DNA of 64,000 nt, taken from assembly GCF_000423545.1 (NCBI RefSeq), contig NZ_AUIE01000010.1:124001-188000 (forward strand). Reading direction: 5' to 3'. Positions 16,793-26,041 of the stretch are shown one piece after another. Under the pieces are notes generated by a model. The model was not told where the DNA came from. It ran no database searches and was given only the letters and a program-made list of their open reading frames with translations. Position 1 is the stretch's first letter. Every line of letters starts with the position of its first letter. Source of the DNA: Metapseudomonas resinovorans DSM 21078. Its GTDB lineage: Bacteria > Pseudomonadota > Gammaproteobacteria > Pseudomonadales > Pseudomonadaceae. Made by a program: the position numbers and the translations under genes.

Positions 16793-18465
16793 AGAGAGTG
16801 CGAAACCGACAGGCCAACGTAATCCCGATCACGCAGCATCTGGTCGTAAGGGGTATCGCCATCGTTGAACTTCGCGTAGTTCAGGCTGACTTGCCAGTTA
16901 CCCGGGTTGCGCACGAAGTTCACATAGAAATTCATCGCGCTGGCGTCTCGGGTATAGGTCGAATAGATCGATGGCGTGCGGCCATTGCCCAGGGAGCGCT
17001 GGTAGTAGATCCCCGGCGTCACGGTCCAGCCTGGGATGACGGTGCCGTCATAGGTCAGGCTGAAGTCGACATGCATCCCCGAGGAGCTCTTGTCGCCGTG
17101 CGCTCTAGGCGGAAACTGCGACAGATCTGACACCCAGGTGTTGCCCCCCGCAGCAACCAGCTCCCCGTCGTAGCTGTCATGCAGCCCCGGGTATTTCACC
17201 AGCACCAGCTCCGACAGGAAGGTACCCGTGCTGGCCCCGGTGAACTCGAGAAGGTCGGGGGAGTTGGCGTTGGTCAGGCTGTAGATGCCCGTCAGGTGCC
17301 ACTGGAATTTCTTGGTGTCCTTCCAGCATTCCCCTCCCCGTCCCGAACAAGGAGCAGGGCCAAATGCGAGGCCCGGCAGGGGATTGAGCGGTACTGCCTC
17401 CTTGGGGCGATAGGACAGCTCGGTGCCCACGGCCCAGTCGCCGACAGGCATGTTGGCACTGATGCCGTAGAGCATGCGGTCTTCCGGATAGACCCAGGTG
17501 GGGGCGAATGTGCTCTGGTTGTAGTCGACCTGCGGCAGCTTGTCGTGATAGCGCATCACGTAGAAGCCGTAGTTGACGTCACTGTCCTCCGGCTGCCAGC
17601 GCACGGAAATGCCCCACTGACCGCTATCGCGAGCATCTTTGTCGTCGTAGCCGTAGGCTTCCAGCCCTTCGCCGATCACGTTGTAGGTGGACCAGTAGCT
17701 GCCCACCGGCGGCAATTCGCTCTTGTTCCAGCCGAACTGATAGTAGAGCTCGACGTTCACGCCGTAGCCCAGGCCCGAGGCGACGCTGAGCATAGGTGCC
17801 GGCAGCACGGCTTCCTTGAGCTGAACCCCTGGACTGGAGAGCGCCTGGAAGTCATAGGAGTTGGTGGCATTGATGCCACCAATTGCGAACAGGCTCTCAC
17901 CCCAGTTGATGACCTGGTTGCCCAGGCGCGCGCGAACCCGCTGGTCGGCCACATCGAAGCTCTTGCTGACCCACAGGTCGAGCAGGCGCGCCTTGAACTT
18001 CAGTTCGTCACGCGCATCATCGGTCAACCCGTCGCTGCCAATATCCGACCCCAAGGCCTGCCTGAACTGAGTTTCGGCTCCCAACGATCCCGTGGTATCG
18101 GTAGCGGCGAAGTCACGCTTCCAGCTACCACGCGCCATGAACGTGAAGTCCTCGGGGAACTTCAACACCAACTCGTGGACACCCTTGATGTAGTTAGTGA
18201 ACAGATCGCCCTTGCCATAGTTCATGTTGCCCTGATCGCCGATACCGGAAACGGTCGGGTCCAGGCAGCCGCTGGGCGGATTGTGGCCACCGGCACCCGC
18301 ATTGATCAGATCACACCCCGGAGACTGGGTACGCACACCCATGCCCGCCGAGATAGTGGAATCAAAGGATCCCCGGATATTGTCCGTCTCGAAGGTAAAC
18401 CCCAAGGCCAGCGGCGCGGCACACGCAATGGCCAGGCCCGATGCTTGCGAAATTATTCTTTTCAT
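16789..18465 (-). CDS. DUF1302 outer-membrane protein
   Basis: This 558-residue protein has a signal peptide (MKRIISQASGLAIACAAPLA) and alternating beta-strand sequence ending in an amphipathic C-terminal strand (YVGLSVSHSL), as expected for an outer-membrane beta-barrel. It matches the DUF1302 pattern: FTFETDNIRGSFDSTIS at the mature N-terminus and INWGESLFAIGGINATN. DUF1302 and DUF1329 genes are commonly adjacent in Pseudomonas and are linked to use of hydrophobic compounds. Its stop overlaps the MMPL start, and it begins 20 bp after the DUF1329 stop. Confidence 0.88.
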   Translation of the reverse strand: MKRIISQASGLAIACAAPLALGFTFETDNIRGSFDSTISAGMGVRTQSPGCDLINAGAGGHNPPSGCLDPTVSGIGDQGNMNYGKGDLFTNYIKGVHELVLKFPEDFTFMARGSWKRDFAATDTTGSLGAETQFRQALGSDIGSDGLTDDARDELKFKARLLDLWVSKSFDVADQRVRARLGNQVINWGESLFAIGGINATNSYDFQALSSPGVQLKEAVLPAPMLSVASGLGYGVNVELYYQFGWNKSELPPVGSYWSTYNVIGEGLEAYGYDDKDARDSGQWGISVRWQPEDSDVNYGFYVMRYHDKLPQVDYNQSTFAPTWVYPEDRMLYGISANMPVGDWAVGTELSYRPKEAVPLNPLPGLAFGPAPCSGRGGECWKDTKKFQWHLTGIYSLTNANSPDLLEFTGASTGTFLSELVLVKYPGLHDSYDGELVAAGGNTWVSDLSQFPPRAHGDKSSSGMHVDFSLTYDGTVIPGWTVTPGIYYQRSLGNGRTPSIYSTYTRDASAMNFYVNFVRNPGNWQVSLNYAKFNDGDTPYDQMLRDRDYVGLSVSHSL

Positions 18466-18485
18466 GTCGGCACCTTAATTCGCGG

Positions 18486-19910
18486 TTAGCGCTCGCTGAT
18501 GGAACGCAGGTTGTCGGATGTGTAGAAGTCGCGCTTCATGCGCGGGTTGTTGCCGCTCTCGGTGATCCAGCGGTGGTCATCCTTGCCTGCGCCAACCGAG
18601 GTCATGTCATACAGGTAACGACCATCGACCAGGTTGTACTGAACCTGGGCCTCCATATCGCAGCTTCCGGTCTCGTACACCGGAATGGTGAAGCCCTCGC
18701 GCACCTTCCAGATCTGCCCCTGCTTGTCGTAGTCGACCGCCATCAGGCCGTTCCAGCTGTCCTCGTCGATGTAGAACACGCGCTTCGGTGCCTGATGACG
18801 CATACCCTGGCGCACGGTGGCCTCGACCACCCAGACACGGTGCTGCTCGTAGCGGCGGAACTCGGGCGCGATGGCGTCGTCCTTGGCGAAGCTCGAAACC
18901 TTGGCAGAGGTGTCATAGGCGCCGAAGGAGTTGTAGGGCACGATCAGCTCTTGCTTGCCGACCAGTTTCCAGTCGAAGCGATCCATCGGACCGTAGAAGA
19001 TGTTGGACTCATCAATGGTGTACTGATTGTCCAAGCCGATTTGCGGTGCGTCGTAGGAGTAAGCCGGCATGCGGCGCACACGACGCTGACCCGGGAAGTA
19101 GTAGAAGGTGGTGGTCTGCTCACCCGCCTTAGTGGTGAGCACACCGGCCTGACCGGCTAGGGAAACCGGATCGAAATAGGAGAAGTAGGTCGCTGTCTCC
19201 ATGCCGTCAGTCGAGGAAAACAGCCTGCTGCCCTTCTCGCCCCAGGGCGTGAACATCGTCCAGTCCAGCGAGGTGTTCAGCCAGTCGCCTCCGGCCTTGC
19301 GCGGGGAAATACCGGAGATGGTCTTGGTCATGTGAAAGCCGACGCCGCGGTAGTGCATCTTCATGTTCCACATCACCTGCGCACCGGTAATGGGCTGCGG
19401 GAACGGGATGCCGGGAACGTGGGCTTCTTCCAGGGCAAGACCGCTTGCGTCGAGCTTGGCGAAGCCGACGTTCTTCCTGGTGTTCTCGGCGACGAAGTCC
19501 GGCACGCCGCAGCTGCGACGGGTCGGGTACACGTCCATGCGATAGCCTGGGATCTTCTTGAACAGCTCCAACTGCCCGGGCGAAAGCTTGCTCGCGTATT
19601 GCGCGACGTTGTTGGAGTCGATGCTGAAGAGCGGCTTGTCATCCTTGAACTTCCAGTGCTGGCCGCGCACCTGGCCGTAGCTCCACCCCGAATCCTGCTG
19701 ACCTGGCGGCGTCCAGGCTGGAATCACCCCATCGGCGCTCGCGGCAACCTCCCCTCCCAACGGCGTTAGCGTGGTGCCCAGCAGGGATGCATCGCTCTGT
19801 GCAGCCTGAACCGAACAGAAGGCGGCCGATGCCGCCAGCGCTACCAGCAGTTGCCTGACTCCACCTGCGATGGAGTTGCCGACATCGGGGCGCTGAATCA
19901 CGTCTTTCAT
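18486..19910 (-). CDS. DUF1329 secreted protein
   Basis: This 474-residue protein has an N-terminal signal (VRQLLVALAASAAFCSVQAAQ) and the DUF1329 signature region beginning LGTTLTPLGGEVAASADG and continuing IPAWTPP. The family has a LolB-like fold and is thought to work in the periplasm or at the outer membrane on lipid-like ligands. It is the first gene of the operon with DUF1302, MMPL and YCF48. The start at 19910 follows GAGG; a longer frame to 20003 would run through the operator region and is not preferred. A 22-bp palindrome lies 83 bp upstream. Confidence 0.88.
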   Translation of the reverse strand: MKDVIQRPDVGNSIAGGVRQLLVALAASAAFCSVQAAQSDASLLGTTLTPLGGEVAASADGVIPAWTPPGQQDSGWSYGQVRGQHWKFKDDKPLFSIDSNNVAQYASKLSPGQLELFKKIPGYRMDVYPTRRSCGVPDFVAENTRKNVGFAKLDASGLALEEAHVPGIPFPQPITGAQVMWNMKMHYRGVGFHMTKTISGISPRKAGGDWLNTSLDWTMFTPWGEKGSRLFSSTDGMETATYFSYFDPVSLAGQAGVLTTKAGEQTTTFYYFPGQRRVRRMPAYSYDAPQIGLDNQYTIDESNIFYGPMDRFDWKLVGKQELIVPYNSFGAYDTSAKVSSFAKDDAIAPEFRRYEQHRVWVVEATVRQGMRHQAPKRVFYIDEDSWNGLMAVDYDKQGQIWKVREGFTIPVYETGSCDMEAQVQYNLVDGRYLYDMTSVGAGKDDHRWITESGNNPRMKRDFYTSDNLRSISER

Positions 19911-20374
19911 TGGGAGGTCCTCATGGGGCTTTAAGCGGCGACCGGCGCTTCCTGGAAGGAAGAATCGGGCTGTGCCAGACTTCTGGTCATTCGACTTGGT
20001 CACTTGACCAAGTCAATCGATCAATAGCAAACCATGTGCCAACCGGCGATACAGTTATATTTTCCTTAAATATCAGCTATTTAGTATTTTTATAACAATT
20101 GTGATGTGATACCTGCGCACCCAGCTATGCACCAACTTGATTTAGGCACGCGCACCAGAATGGGAATTTACGAAACGCTTGTTACCTTATTTCTCCAAGC
20201 AGAAGACGAGAGACACCGGATACGCATTCCACGCCCAATGGCGTTGCTAAAGCATAGGCACCATTAACAGATACATATCGCTCCATGACGCTGCGAAGTG
20301 GCATGGGGTAGCATCCGCCGGCGCGGCCCCAACCCGGGCAGTAGCGGCATAGCGACAGGAACGGAGAAACTTTC
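19911..20374. promoter_or_regulatory. divergent control region of the DUF1329 operon and tetR
   Basis: This 464-bp stretch has no gene. It holds a 22-bp perfect palindrome (19993-20014), an AT-rich segment at about 20030-20110 likely to contain promoters, and a CTTGTTA-type element at 20174-20186 shared with the region upstream of the acyl-CoA dehydrogenase. The divergent layout is typical of a TetR repressor controlling itself and a transport operon. Confidence 0.55.
19993..20014. promoter_or_regulatory. 22-bp perfect palindromic operator
   Basis: The half-site GACTTGGTCA is followed by CT and then its exact reverse complement TGACCAAGTC. Such 10+2+10 symmetry is expected for a TetR-family dimer site. 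It lies between the DUF1329 gene and the divergent tetR gene, closer to DUF1329. Confidence 0.65.
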
Positions 20375-20956
20375 ATGGCCAGAGTGGGTGCTGAACTGCG
20401 CAGGCAGGATTTCGTGAAGGCGACGGTCAAGGTGATCGCCGAGCATGGCGTGGCTAACGCCACCACACGGCGAATCGCCGCTGAAGCCGGTTGCCCCCTC
20501 GCCTCGTTGCACTATGTATTCCGGACCAAGGACGAGCTCTTCTACGCCGTCTACGAATCGCTCTTCACCCTGCCCCAGCAGACCCTCGACCAGGTACCTG
20601 CCGGAACGACCCCGTCAGAGACGGCGGCGGAGATGCTGCGCCAATTGGTCACCTGGTTCTCAACCAATCCGGAACTGGCCCGGGCGCAGTCCGAACTGTT
20701 CTTCTGGACTATGCGCAACCAGCCGGAGATGGCCAGCAAGATCTACTCGGTGAGTGTCGAGGCAACTGAACTGGCCCTGGCGCGCACCATCGGCAACCGT
20801 CTCGACCAAGCGGCGCTCAAGGCCACCAGCCGGACACTCATCCTGCTGTTCGACGGCCTGCTCATAGCCTGGACCGCCCACAGCGACCTCGAACGCCTGA
20901 AGGCGGAAACCGAAACGGCCTGCCAAGCGCTGGCCTTGCTGGTAGGTAGTCACTGA
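20375..20956 (+). CDS. TetR-family transcriptional regulator
   Basis: This 193-residue protein has an N-terminal TetR helix-turn-helix (VIAEHGVANATTRRIAAEAG, then LASLHYVFRTKDELFYAVYE) and a helical ligand domain. GGAG lies a few bases upstream of the ATG. It is divergent from the DUF1329-DUF1302-MMPL-YCF48 operon and is its likely local repressor, probably through the 22-bp palindrome between them. The inducer is unknown; a hydrophobic acid or its CoA ester would fit. Confidence 0.88.
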   Translation: MARVGAELRRQDFVKATVKVIAEHGVANATTRRIAAEAGCPLASLHYVFRTKDELFYAVYESLFTLPQQTLDQVPAGTTPSETAAEMLRQLVTWFSTNPELARAQSELFFWTMRNQPEMASKIYSVSVEATELALARTIGNRLDQAALKATSRTLILLFDGLLIAWTAHSDLERLKAETETACQALALLVGSH

Positions 20957-21061
20957 GTCTGCAGCACTCGGGGGCTGCTACCAGCGTGAAAGCATGGGAA
21001 TCCTCGCAGGTTCCCCATAGGACGACAGCGTCAGTGCCCACCTGTTCGCCGGTGCCGGATG

Positions 21062-21262
21062 GTTCCTCTATCCAAATACAGCCGCGACTCGCCAGTAACC
21101 GCTAGGGCCATATGCTCCAGCAGCTTGTTCATGTGGGTGAACTGGGCCAAGCGCTTGTCCTGGCTCTGGCCACGGAAGTAGCGGTAGTAGATCTGCTGGA
21201 CGATGCCGGCTAGGCGGAACAGGCCGTAGGTGTAGTAGAAGTCGTTGGGCCGCTTCTTCGCG
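21062..21262 (-). pseudogene. C-terminal remnant of a phosphotransferase-family protein
   Basis: About 65 codons (NDFYYTYGLFRLAGIVQQ, then YYRYFRGQSQDKR and FTHMNKLLEH) resemble the very C-terminus of the aminoglycoside-phosphotransferase-like kinases found beside acyl-CoA dehydrogenases (ACAD10-type). No kinase domain lies upstream in any frame; the preceding sequence runs into the end of the SDR gene. This is best read as the leftover of a deleted gene. It fits the catabolic setting, as such genes often lie beside SDR and acyl-CoA genes. Confidence 0.55.
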
Positions 21263-21358
21263 GCGCAAGGTATCGGAAGCGGCCAGTGCATCGGCCGCGC
21301 CCCTCAAGCAGATGTTCCTGCACGGCGCCGGAGTCTGATCGGCGCCTTTCCGCCCCGA

Positions 21359-22141
21359 CTACAAACTGCTGACCAGATGGCCGCCATCTACCGCTAGGAC
21401 GCTGCCAGTCATGAAGGAGCCCGCATCACTGGCCAGCAGCAGGAATGGCCCTTCCAGCTCCTGAAGCTCACCTAGGCGACGCATGGGCACCATGGCGCGG
21501 ATGTAATCGCTGCCCTTGTCGCCCTCGAAGAAGGTCTCATTCATTTCGGTCTTGAAGTAGCCAGGGGCAATGGCGTTGACGCGGATACCGTAGCGCGCAA
21601 GTTCCAGGGCCAGTGACTTGGTCAGTTGCACCACCCCAGCCTTGGCGGCGCAGTAGTGACTGTAGCCCGTCGCCACGCGCAGTCCGAGGATGGAGGCGAC
21701 ATTGACGATGCTGCCTCCGCGACCGCTGCGGGCCATGCGTTGGCCGGCGACCTGAGCCACGCGCCAGACACCATCGAGATTGGTGGAGAGCATGGCCCGC
21801 CAATCCTCTTCACTGATCTCCAGCGGTCGCTGACCATTTCCAATACCAGCGTTGTTGAGCACCACATCGACCACACCGAAGTGGGCTTCGGCCGCATCGA
21901 AGGCAGCCTCGACGCTAGCCCGGTTGGTGACGTCCAGGTTAACCGGCAGCGCATGGCCATCCTCCCACTCGATATCAGAGGCCAGTTGCTGCAACCGCTC
22001 GATACGCCGAGCCGCCAGTACCACGCGCGCGCCCGCACGTGCAGCCAGTCGAGCGAGATGCGCGCCGATGCCACTGGACGCACCGGTGATCAGTACCACG
22101 CGATTGGCAAGGGAAAAGTTTTGAACGTAACTGGAAGTCAT
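21359..22141 (-). CDS. short-chain dehydrogenase/reductase
   Basis: This 260-residue classical SDR has the cofactor motif VLITGASSGIGAHLARL, NNAGIG, an IVNVASILG strand, the catalytic YSHYCAAKAG (Tyr and Lys) and VNAIAPGYFKTEMN. The acidic or basic residues after the first strand (VVLAARRIERL) suggest NADP(H) preference, but this is uncertain. It probably oxidises or reduces a hydroxyl/keto group in the pathway fed by the neighbouring beta-oxidation genes. The start MTSSYVQ at 22141 is preferred over a longer frame. Confidence 0.88.
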   Translation of the reverse strand: MTSSYVQNFSLANRVVLITGASSGIGAHLARLAARAGARVVLAARRIERLQQLASDIEWEDGHALPVNLDVTNRASVEAAFDAAEAHFGVVDVVLNNAGIGNGQRPLEISEEDWRAMLSTNLDGVWRVAQVAGQRMARSGRGGSIVNVASILGLRVATGYSHYCAAKAGVVQLTKSLALELARYGIRVNAIAPGYFKTEMNETFFEGDKGSDYIRAMVPMRRLGELQELEGPFLLLASDAGSFMTGSVLAVDGGHLVSSL

Positions 22142-22383
22142 GGGAGAACCTCGAAGAGATAGGACTGGCAATCCTCCCAGCCGGCGAACAAGCCAGGCGA
22201 AATGCCGGAGCAAAGTTGATGCGAGTACGGGACACCTCGTATCCCGGCGTGCAGAAAGCGAGGAACCAGGAAGAGCCCATCAAGCATGCGCTGCCTGGCT
22301 CCCCGCCTTCTCCGGAAGCGCTGCTGTGCAAGGGCTGGCGTGGTCACCCTTGAACTAACCCACTTCCGGAGCAGGGGGGACTC

Positions 22384-24495
22384 TTAGAACCGCTCTATGC
22401 GCTTCCGGCCAGCGGCCACCAGGCGCTTCAGCAGCGGTGCCGGTTTGAACCACATCTCGCCGTATTCACCCAGGCCCTGCCGGTAGCGCTGAAGACCAAG
22501 CAATACAGTATCGAGACCCAGCTGCTCGGCGTAGTGCATAGGGCCGCCCAGGTGGGCGGGGAAGCCGTATCCGTTGATCCACACCAGGTCGATATCACTT
22601 GTGCGCAGGGCAATGCCCTCATCCAACAGTTGAATGCCTTCGTTGATCAGCATGAACAGGCAGCGTTCCAGAATTTCCTGGTCGTCAATCGGGCGCCGGG
22701 ATATTTGCAGCTCGTCCGCCAGACGCTCGGCCAGGGCGATCACCTCCGCGTCGTCTTTTCGATTCCGCCCCTCATAGAGGTAGAAGCCTCGCCCGGTCTT
22801 CTGGCCATACCGCCCCATGGCGTACAGCTCGTCGCCCAGGCGGCAGTAGCTCTCGTCGTGGGCGATGGCGTCCCGGTTGGAATCGCGCACCAGGAAATTC
22901 ACATCGATACCGGCCAGGTCGAGCATGCTGAATACGCCCATGTTCAGGTCCAAGTCAGTAAGCACGCGATCCACCTGGGCCGGCGTCGCGCCTTCCAGCA
23001 CCAGGCGATGGGCTTCGCGGGCATATGGTTCGAGCATGCGGTTGCCAATGAAACCGAAACAAACGCCGGAAATCACCGGCAACTTGCCGATGCGCCTGGC
23101 GATGTCCAGGGTAGTGGCCAGCACGTCGGGCGCGGTGGCCCTGCCGCGCACGACCTCGAGCAAGCGCATGGCATTGGCGGGGCTGAAAAAGTGCAGCCCT
23201 ACTACATCTTGAGGGCGAGCCACGGTCGCCGCGATGGCGTCTACATCCAACGACGAGGTGTTGGTCGCCAGGATCGCGCCCGGCTTGCACACCTTTTCCA
23301 GGGTGCGGAACACCTGCTGCTTGACCTCCAGCTTCTCGAAGACAGCCTCGATCACCAGGTCGGCCTCGGACAAGTCGGCGTAGTCGAGCGTGCCGAAGAT
23401 CAGGTCCATGCGCGACTCCACCTGCTCGGCTTGCAGCCTGCCACGTCGAACGCTGATCTCGTAGTTACCCCGAATCTGTGTCAGGCCACGGTCCAGGGCC
23501 TTGCCATCGGTCTCCAGCAGGGCGACCGGTATACCGGCATTGGCGAAGCTCATGGCAATCCCGCCGCCCATGGTGCCGGCGCCTATCACCGCGATTCGCG
23601 CGATTTTGCGCAGAGGTAGATCGGCCGGCACGCCTGGAATCCGGGCCGCCTCGCGCTCGGCAAAGAACACATGGCGAAGCGCCTTCGACTGACGAGACGA
23701 CTCTGCCTGTTTGAACAGCGCCAACTCCCTCAGAAGCCCCTCATCGAGCGGCAACAGAGAGGCCGCCTCCAGGGCCGACAGCACCAAGCGCGGCGCAAGG
23801 CGGCTTTTCCAGCTCGGCTCGTGCTCAGCGCGATAGCGGGCGAGGAAGTCATCCGGCAGGCCCTCCGCCGGCTCCGGCCAAGCTTCCGCTGGCCGCGCCG
23901 GCGCCCGGCAGGCGATCAGCTCATACGCATATTCGCGAGCTTCATCCAGCAACCGCTCCGTGCTGGGGGCGATGCGGTCGAGCAAGCCCAACAGACGAGC
24001 ATTCTCGGCATCGATCTGCTTGCCCGAGAGAATCAGGTTCAGCGCGGACTCAACGCCGATCAGGCGCGGCAGACGTTGCGTACCACCCGCCCCTGGCAGC
24101 AACCCCAGGTTGATCTCCGAAAGACCGACACGCAGGCTCGGTTCGCCGATGCGGTATCCGCAAGCCAGGGCCAGTTCCAATCCACCACCCAGTGCGACCT
24201 TACCCAGCGCTGCGATCATCGGTTTATGAATAGCGGCCAGGCGCATCAGCATGCTGGGCAGGTCCGGCTCGGCGAATGACGCTTCGGTGCCGAACTCCTT
24301 GATATCGGCCCCAGCGCTGAACAGCCCACGCTCGCCATGGAGAATGATGGCCTGCACCCTGGAATCGGCCGCGGCACGCTCACAGGCATCGGACAGGGCA
24401 GCGCGGAGAGTTTGGTCAAGCGCGTTGACCGGCGCGCGGTCCAGGCTGATCAAGGCCAGACCCTGCTCAAGGCGGTAATGGATCAGCTCACTCAT
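22384..24495 (-). CDS. bifunctional enoyl-CoA hydratase / 3-hydroxyacyl-CoA dehydrogenase
   Basis: This 703-residue protein has an N-terminal crotonase domain (about 1-195, with HGERGLFSAGADIKEFG and the LGLLPGAGGTQRLPRLIG region) and a C-terminal NAD-binding 3-hydroxyacyl-CoA dehydrogenase (about 300-690, with IAVIGAGTMGGGIAMSFANA and the dimerisation domain). It should hydrate enoyl-CoA and oxidise the 3-hydroxyacyl-CoA, completing a beta-oxidation round together with the acyl-CoA dehydrogenase and thiolase of this block. The start MSELIHYR at 24495 is chosen because crotonase homology begins there. Confidence 0.9.
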   Translation of the reverse strand: MSELIHYRLEQGLALISLDRAPVNALDQTLRAALSDACERAAADSRVQAIILHGERGLFSAGADIKEFGTEASFAEPDLPSMLMRLAAIHKPMIAALGKVALGGGLELALACGYRIGEPSLRVGLSEINLGLLPGAGGTQRLPRLIGVESALNLILSGKQIDAENARLLGLLDRIAPSTERLLDEAREYAYELIACRAPARPAEAWPEPAEGLPDDFLARYRAEHEPSWKSRLAPRLVLSALEAASLLPLDEGLLRELALFKQAESSRQSKALRHVFFAEREAARIPGVPADLPLRKIARIAVIGAGTMGGGIAMSFANAGIPVALLETDGKALDRGLTQIRGNYEISVRRGRLQAEQVESRMDLIFGTLDYADLSEADLVIEAVFEKLEVKQQVFRTLEKVCKPGAILATNTSSLDVDAIAATVARPQDVVGLHFFSPANAMRLLEVVRGRATAPDVLATTLDIARRIGKLPVISGVCFGFIGNRMLEPYAREAHRLVLEGATPAQVDRVLTDLDLNMGVFSMLDLAGIDVNFLVRDSNRDAIAHDESYCRLGDELYAMGRYGQKTGRGFYLYEGRNRKDDAEVIALAERLADELQISRRPIDDQEILERCLFMLINEGIQLLDEGIALRTSDIDLVWINGYGFPAHLGGPMHYAEQLGLDTVLLGLQRYRQGLGEYGEMWFKPAPLLKRLVAAGRKRIERF

Positions 24496-24629
24496 TAGGC
24501 ATCCTGTTAACAGCGTCAGGGTAAATCGGACTGGAACTTCGAACGTTGAACAAATCTTGGAGTCCGTTCCCTGCAGGCAGACCCAGCCAGGCTTGCATTG
24601 AGTCGTGGCCCAGGTGCCGTTCACCGCTC

Positions 24630-24779
24630 TCAGAGATGGCTGAACACGTCGTCGATGCTGGAGATCATGCGAGCAGGCTGGGGATAAGAGGCGCTAGCCT
24701 CAACCGGCGCTTTTTTGGAGTAACAGATGACCGCCGTTATCAGGGTCACGACCAGGCAAGCAAGCAGCAGTTGGCGCAT
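24630..24779 (-). CDS. 49-residue single-pass membrane peptide
   Basis: A 49-codon frame begins MRQLLLACLVVTLITAVICY, one membrane helix or signal anchor, followed by a short polar tail ending SSIDDVFSHL. GGAGGTCTCC precedes the ATG, which is an excellent ribosome site. It lies upstream of the bifunctional beta-oxidation gene on the same strand with a 134-bp gap. I recognise no family. The start signal and hydrophobic pattern make it more than a chance frame. Confidence 0.5.
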   Translation of the reverse strand: MRQLLLACLVVTLITAVICYSKKAPVEASASYPQPARMISSIDDVFSHL

Positions 24780-25015
24780 GGAGACCTCCGTCCTTCAGCT
24801 ATTGGCCGAATGCAGAACCTTGTTGTTATTGGACTCACGGGCCTGAGTTTGCGTCTGGCCGAACGGCAAAGCTTCACAGATCACGCCACAAAATGTTCAA
24901 ATCATGATTGACGTCCAAAGCAGCCATATCGCCGGATAGCAGTCGCGGGCATCCAACCTACCACCCAGCGGGAGCGCCCCATGGCTTTAGCAGTCCCCTC
25001 GCCAGGCGATTCGAA

Positions 25016-26041
25016 ATGACCTCCTTCGTCCGGGGCATTGCTCTGTTGGGCTTCGACGATTTCGCCCGCAGCCAGGCACTGGACCCACACTCGCTCCTCG
25101 CCGAAATCGGACTGCCCGTAGACGACTTGGATGGGCCCATTTCGGGGGAAAGGTTCGCTGCTCTACTGGAGCTCTGCGCAGCACGCACAGATAACCCGCT
25201 TTTTGGCTTGCAGTTTGGACTTCACCAGGGCACCCACGCTGTGGGTGACCTGTTCTACCTGATCAACAGCTCCTGCGGCCTGGGCGAAGCACTAGAAGCG
25301 CTGATCCGCTATTACCACGTCCACAGCAGCGGCGCGGAACTCCGCCTCGAACGACACGGTAACGAAGTGCGCCTGCGCTTTGATGTAACGGACGCTGATG
25401 CGGCCTCGGTCCGTCAAACCGTGGAGCTGGCCATGGCGGTAGCATTGCGCCTCATACAGACGCTAATCGGCAGGGACTGGAAGCCCAATGAACTGCTCAT
25501 GCGTCATTCCCCTGTTGAAAAAGCGGGGGTATACCGCTCACTGCTAGGCATCGCCCCTCGGTTTGACAACCCAGTGAACGCATTGGTCTTCGACGCCACG
25601 CTGCTGGCTACCAGACTCAGCGCTAGCGATGATCGCTTCCAGCGGCTCATCCGGAGACACTTCGATGAGCTCGCGAAGCTCAACTTGCAGGAGCTACCGC
25701 ACTACGTGCAGAAGCTTTTGCGCAACCGGCTCCCAGGCGGCAATGTCACCGTCGAACAGGTCGCCGAATTGATGATGCTCAGTCCCAGAACGCTGCAACG
25801 CTACCTCCAGGCCGAAGGTACCGGCTTTCAACAACTGCTCGACAGCACCCGGCAGTCCATGGCCATCCGTTACCTGCGAGACTCGTCCATCAGTCTGACC
25901 CAGCTCTCCGGGCTACTTGGATACAACAGCCTCGGCGCTTTCTCCCGCGCGTTCAGCCGCTGGACCGGGACCAGCCCACAGAAGTGGAAGCAACAGCAAA
26001 GGCGTCTGACACAAACAACGGACGGAGCCGCCGATGAATAA
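25016..26041 (+). CDS. AraC-family transcriptional regulator (OruR/ArgR-like), first copy
   Basis: This 341-residue protein has an N-terminal arabinose-binding-type domain (about 10-200) and a C-terminal AraC double helix-turn-helix (VTVEQVAELMMLSPRTLQRY, then SISLTQLSGLLGYNSLGAFSRAF). It belongs to the group with OruR and similar catabolic regulators. The next gene is a clear paralogue and overlaps it by 8 bases, so both come from a tandem duplication and are co-transcribed. It probably controls the adjacent beta-oxidation or oxidase genes. Confidence 0.87.
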   Translation: MTSFVRGIALLGFDDFARSQALDPHSLLAEIGLPVDDLDGPISGERFAALLELCAARTDNPLFGLQFGLHQGTHAVGDLFYLINSSCGLGEALEALIRYYHVHSSGAELRLERHGNEVRLRFDVTDADAASVRQTVELAMAVALRLIQTLIGRDWKPNELLMRHSPVEKAGVYRSLLGIAPRFDNPVNALVFDATLLATRLSASDDRFQRLIRRHFDELAKLNLQELPHYVQKLLRNRLPGGNVTVEQVAELMMLSPRTLQRYLQAEGTGFQQLLDSTRQSMAIRYLRDSSISLTQLSGLLGYNSLGAFSRAFSRWTGTSPQKWKQQQRRLTQTTDGAADE

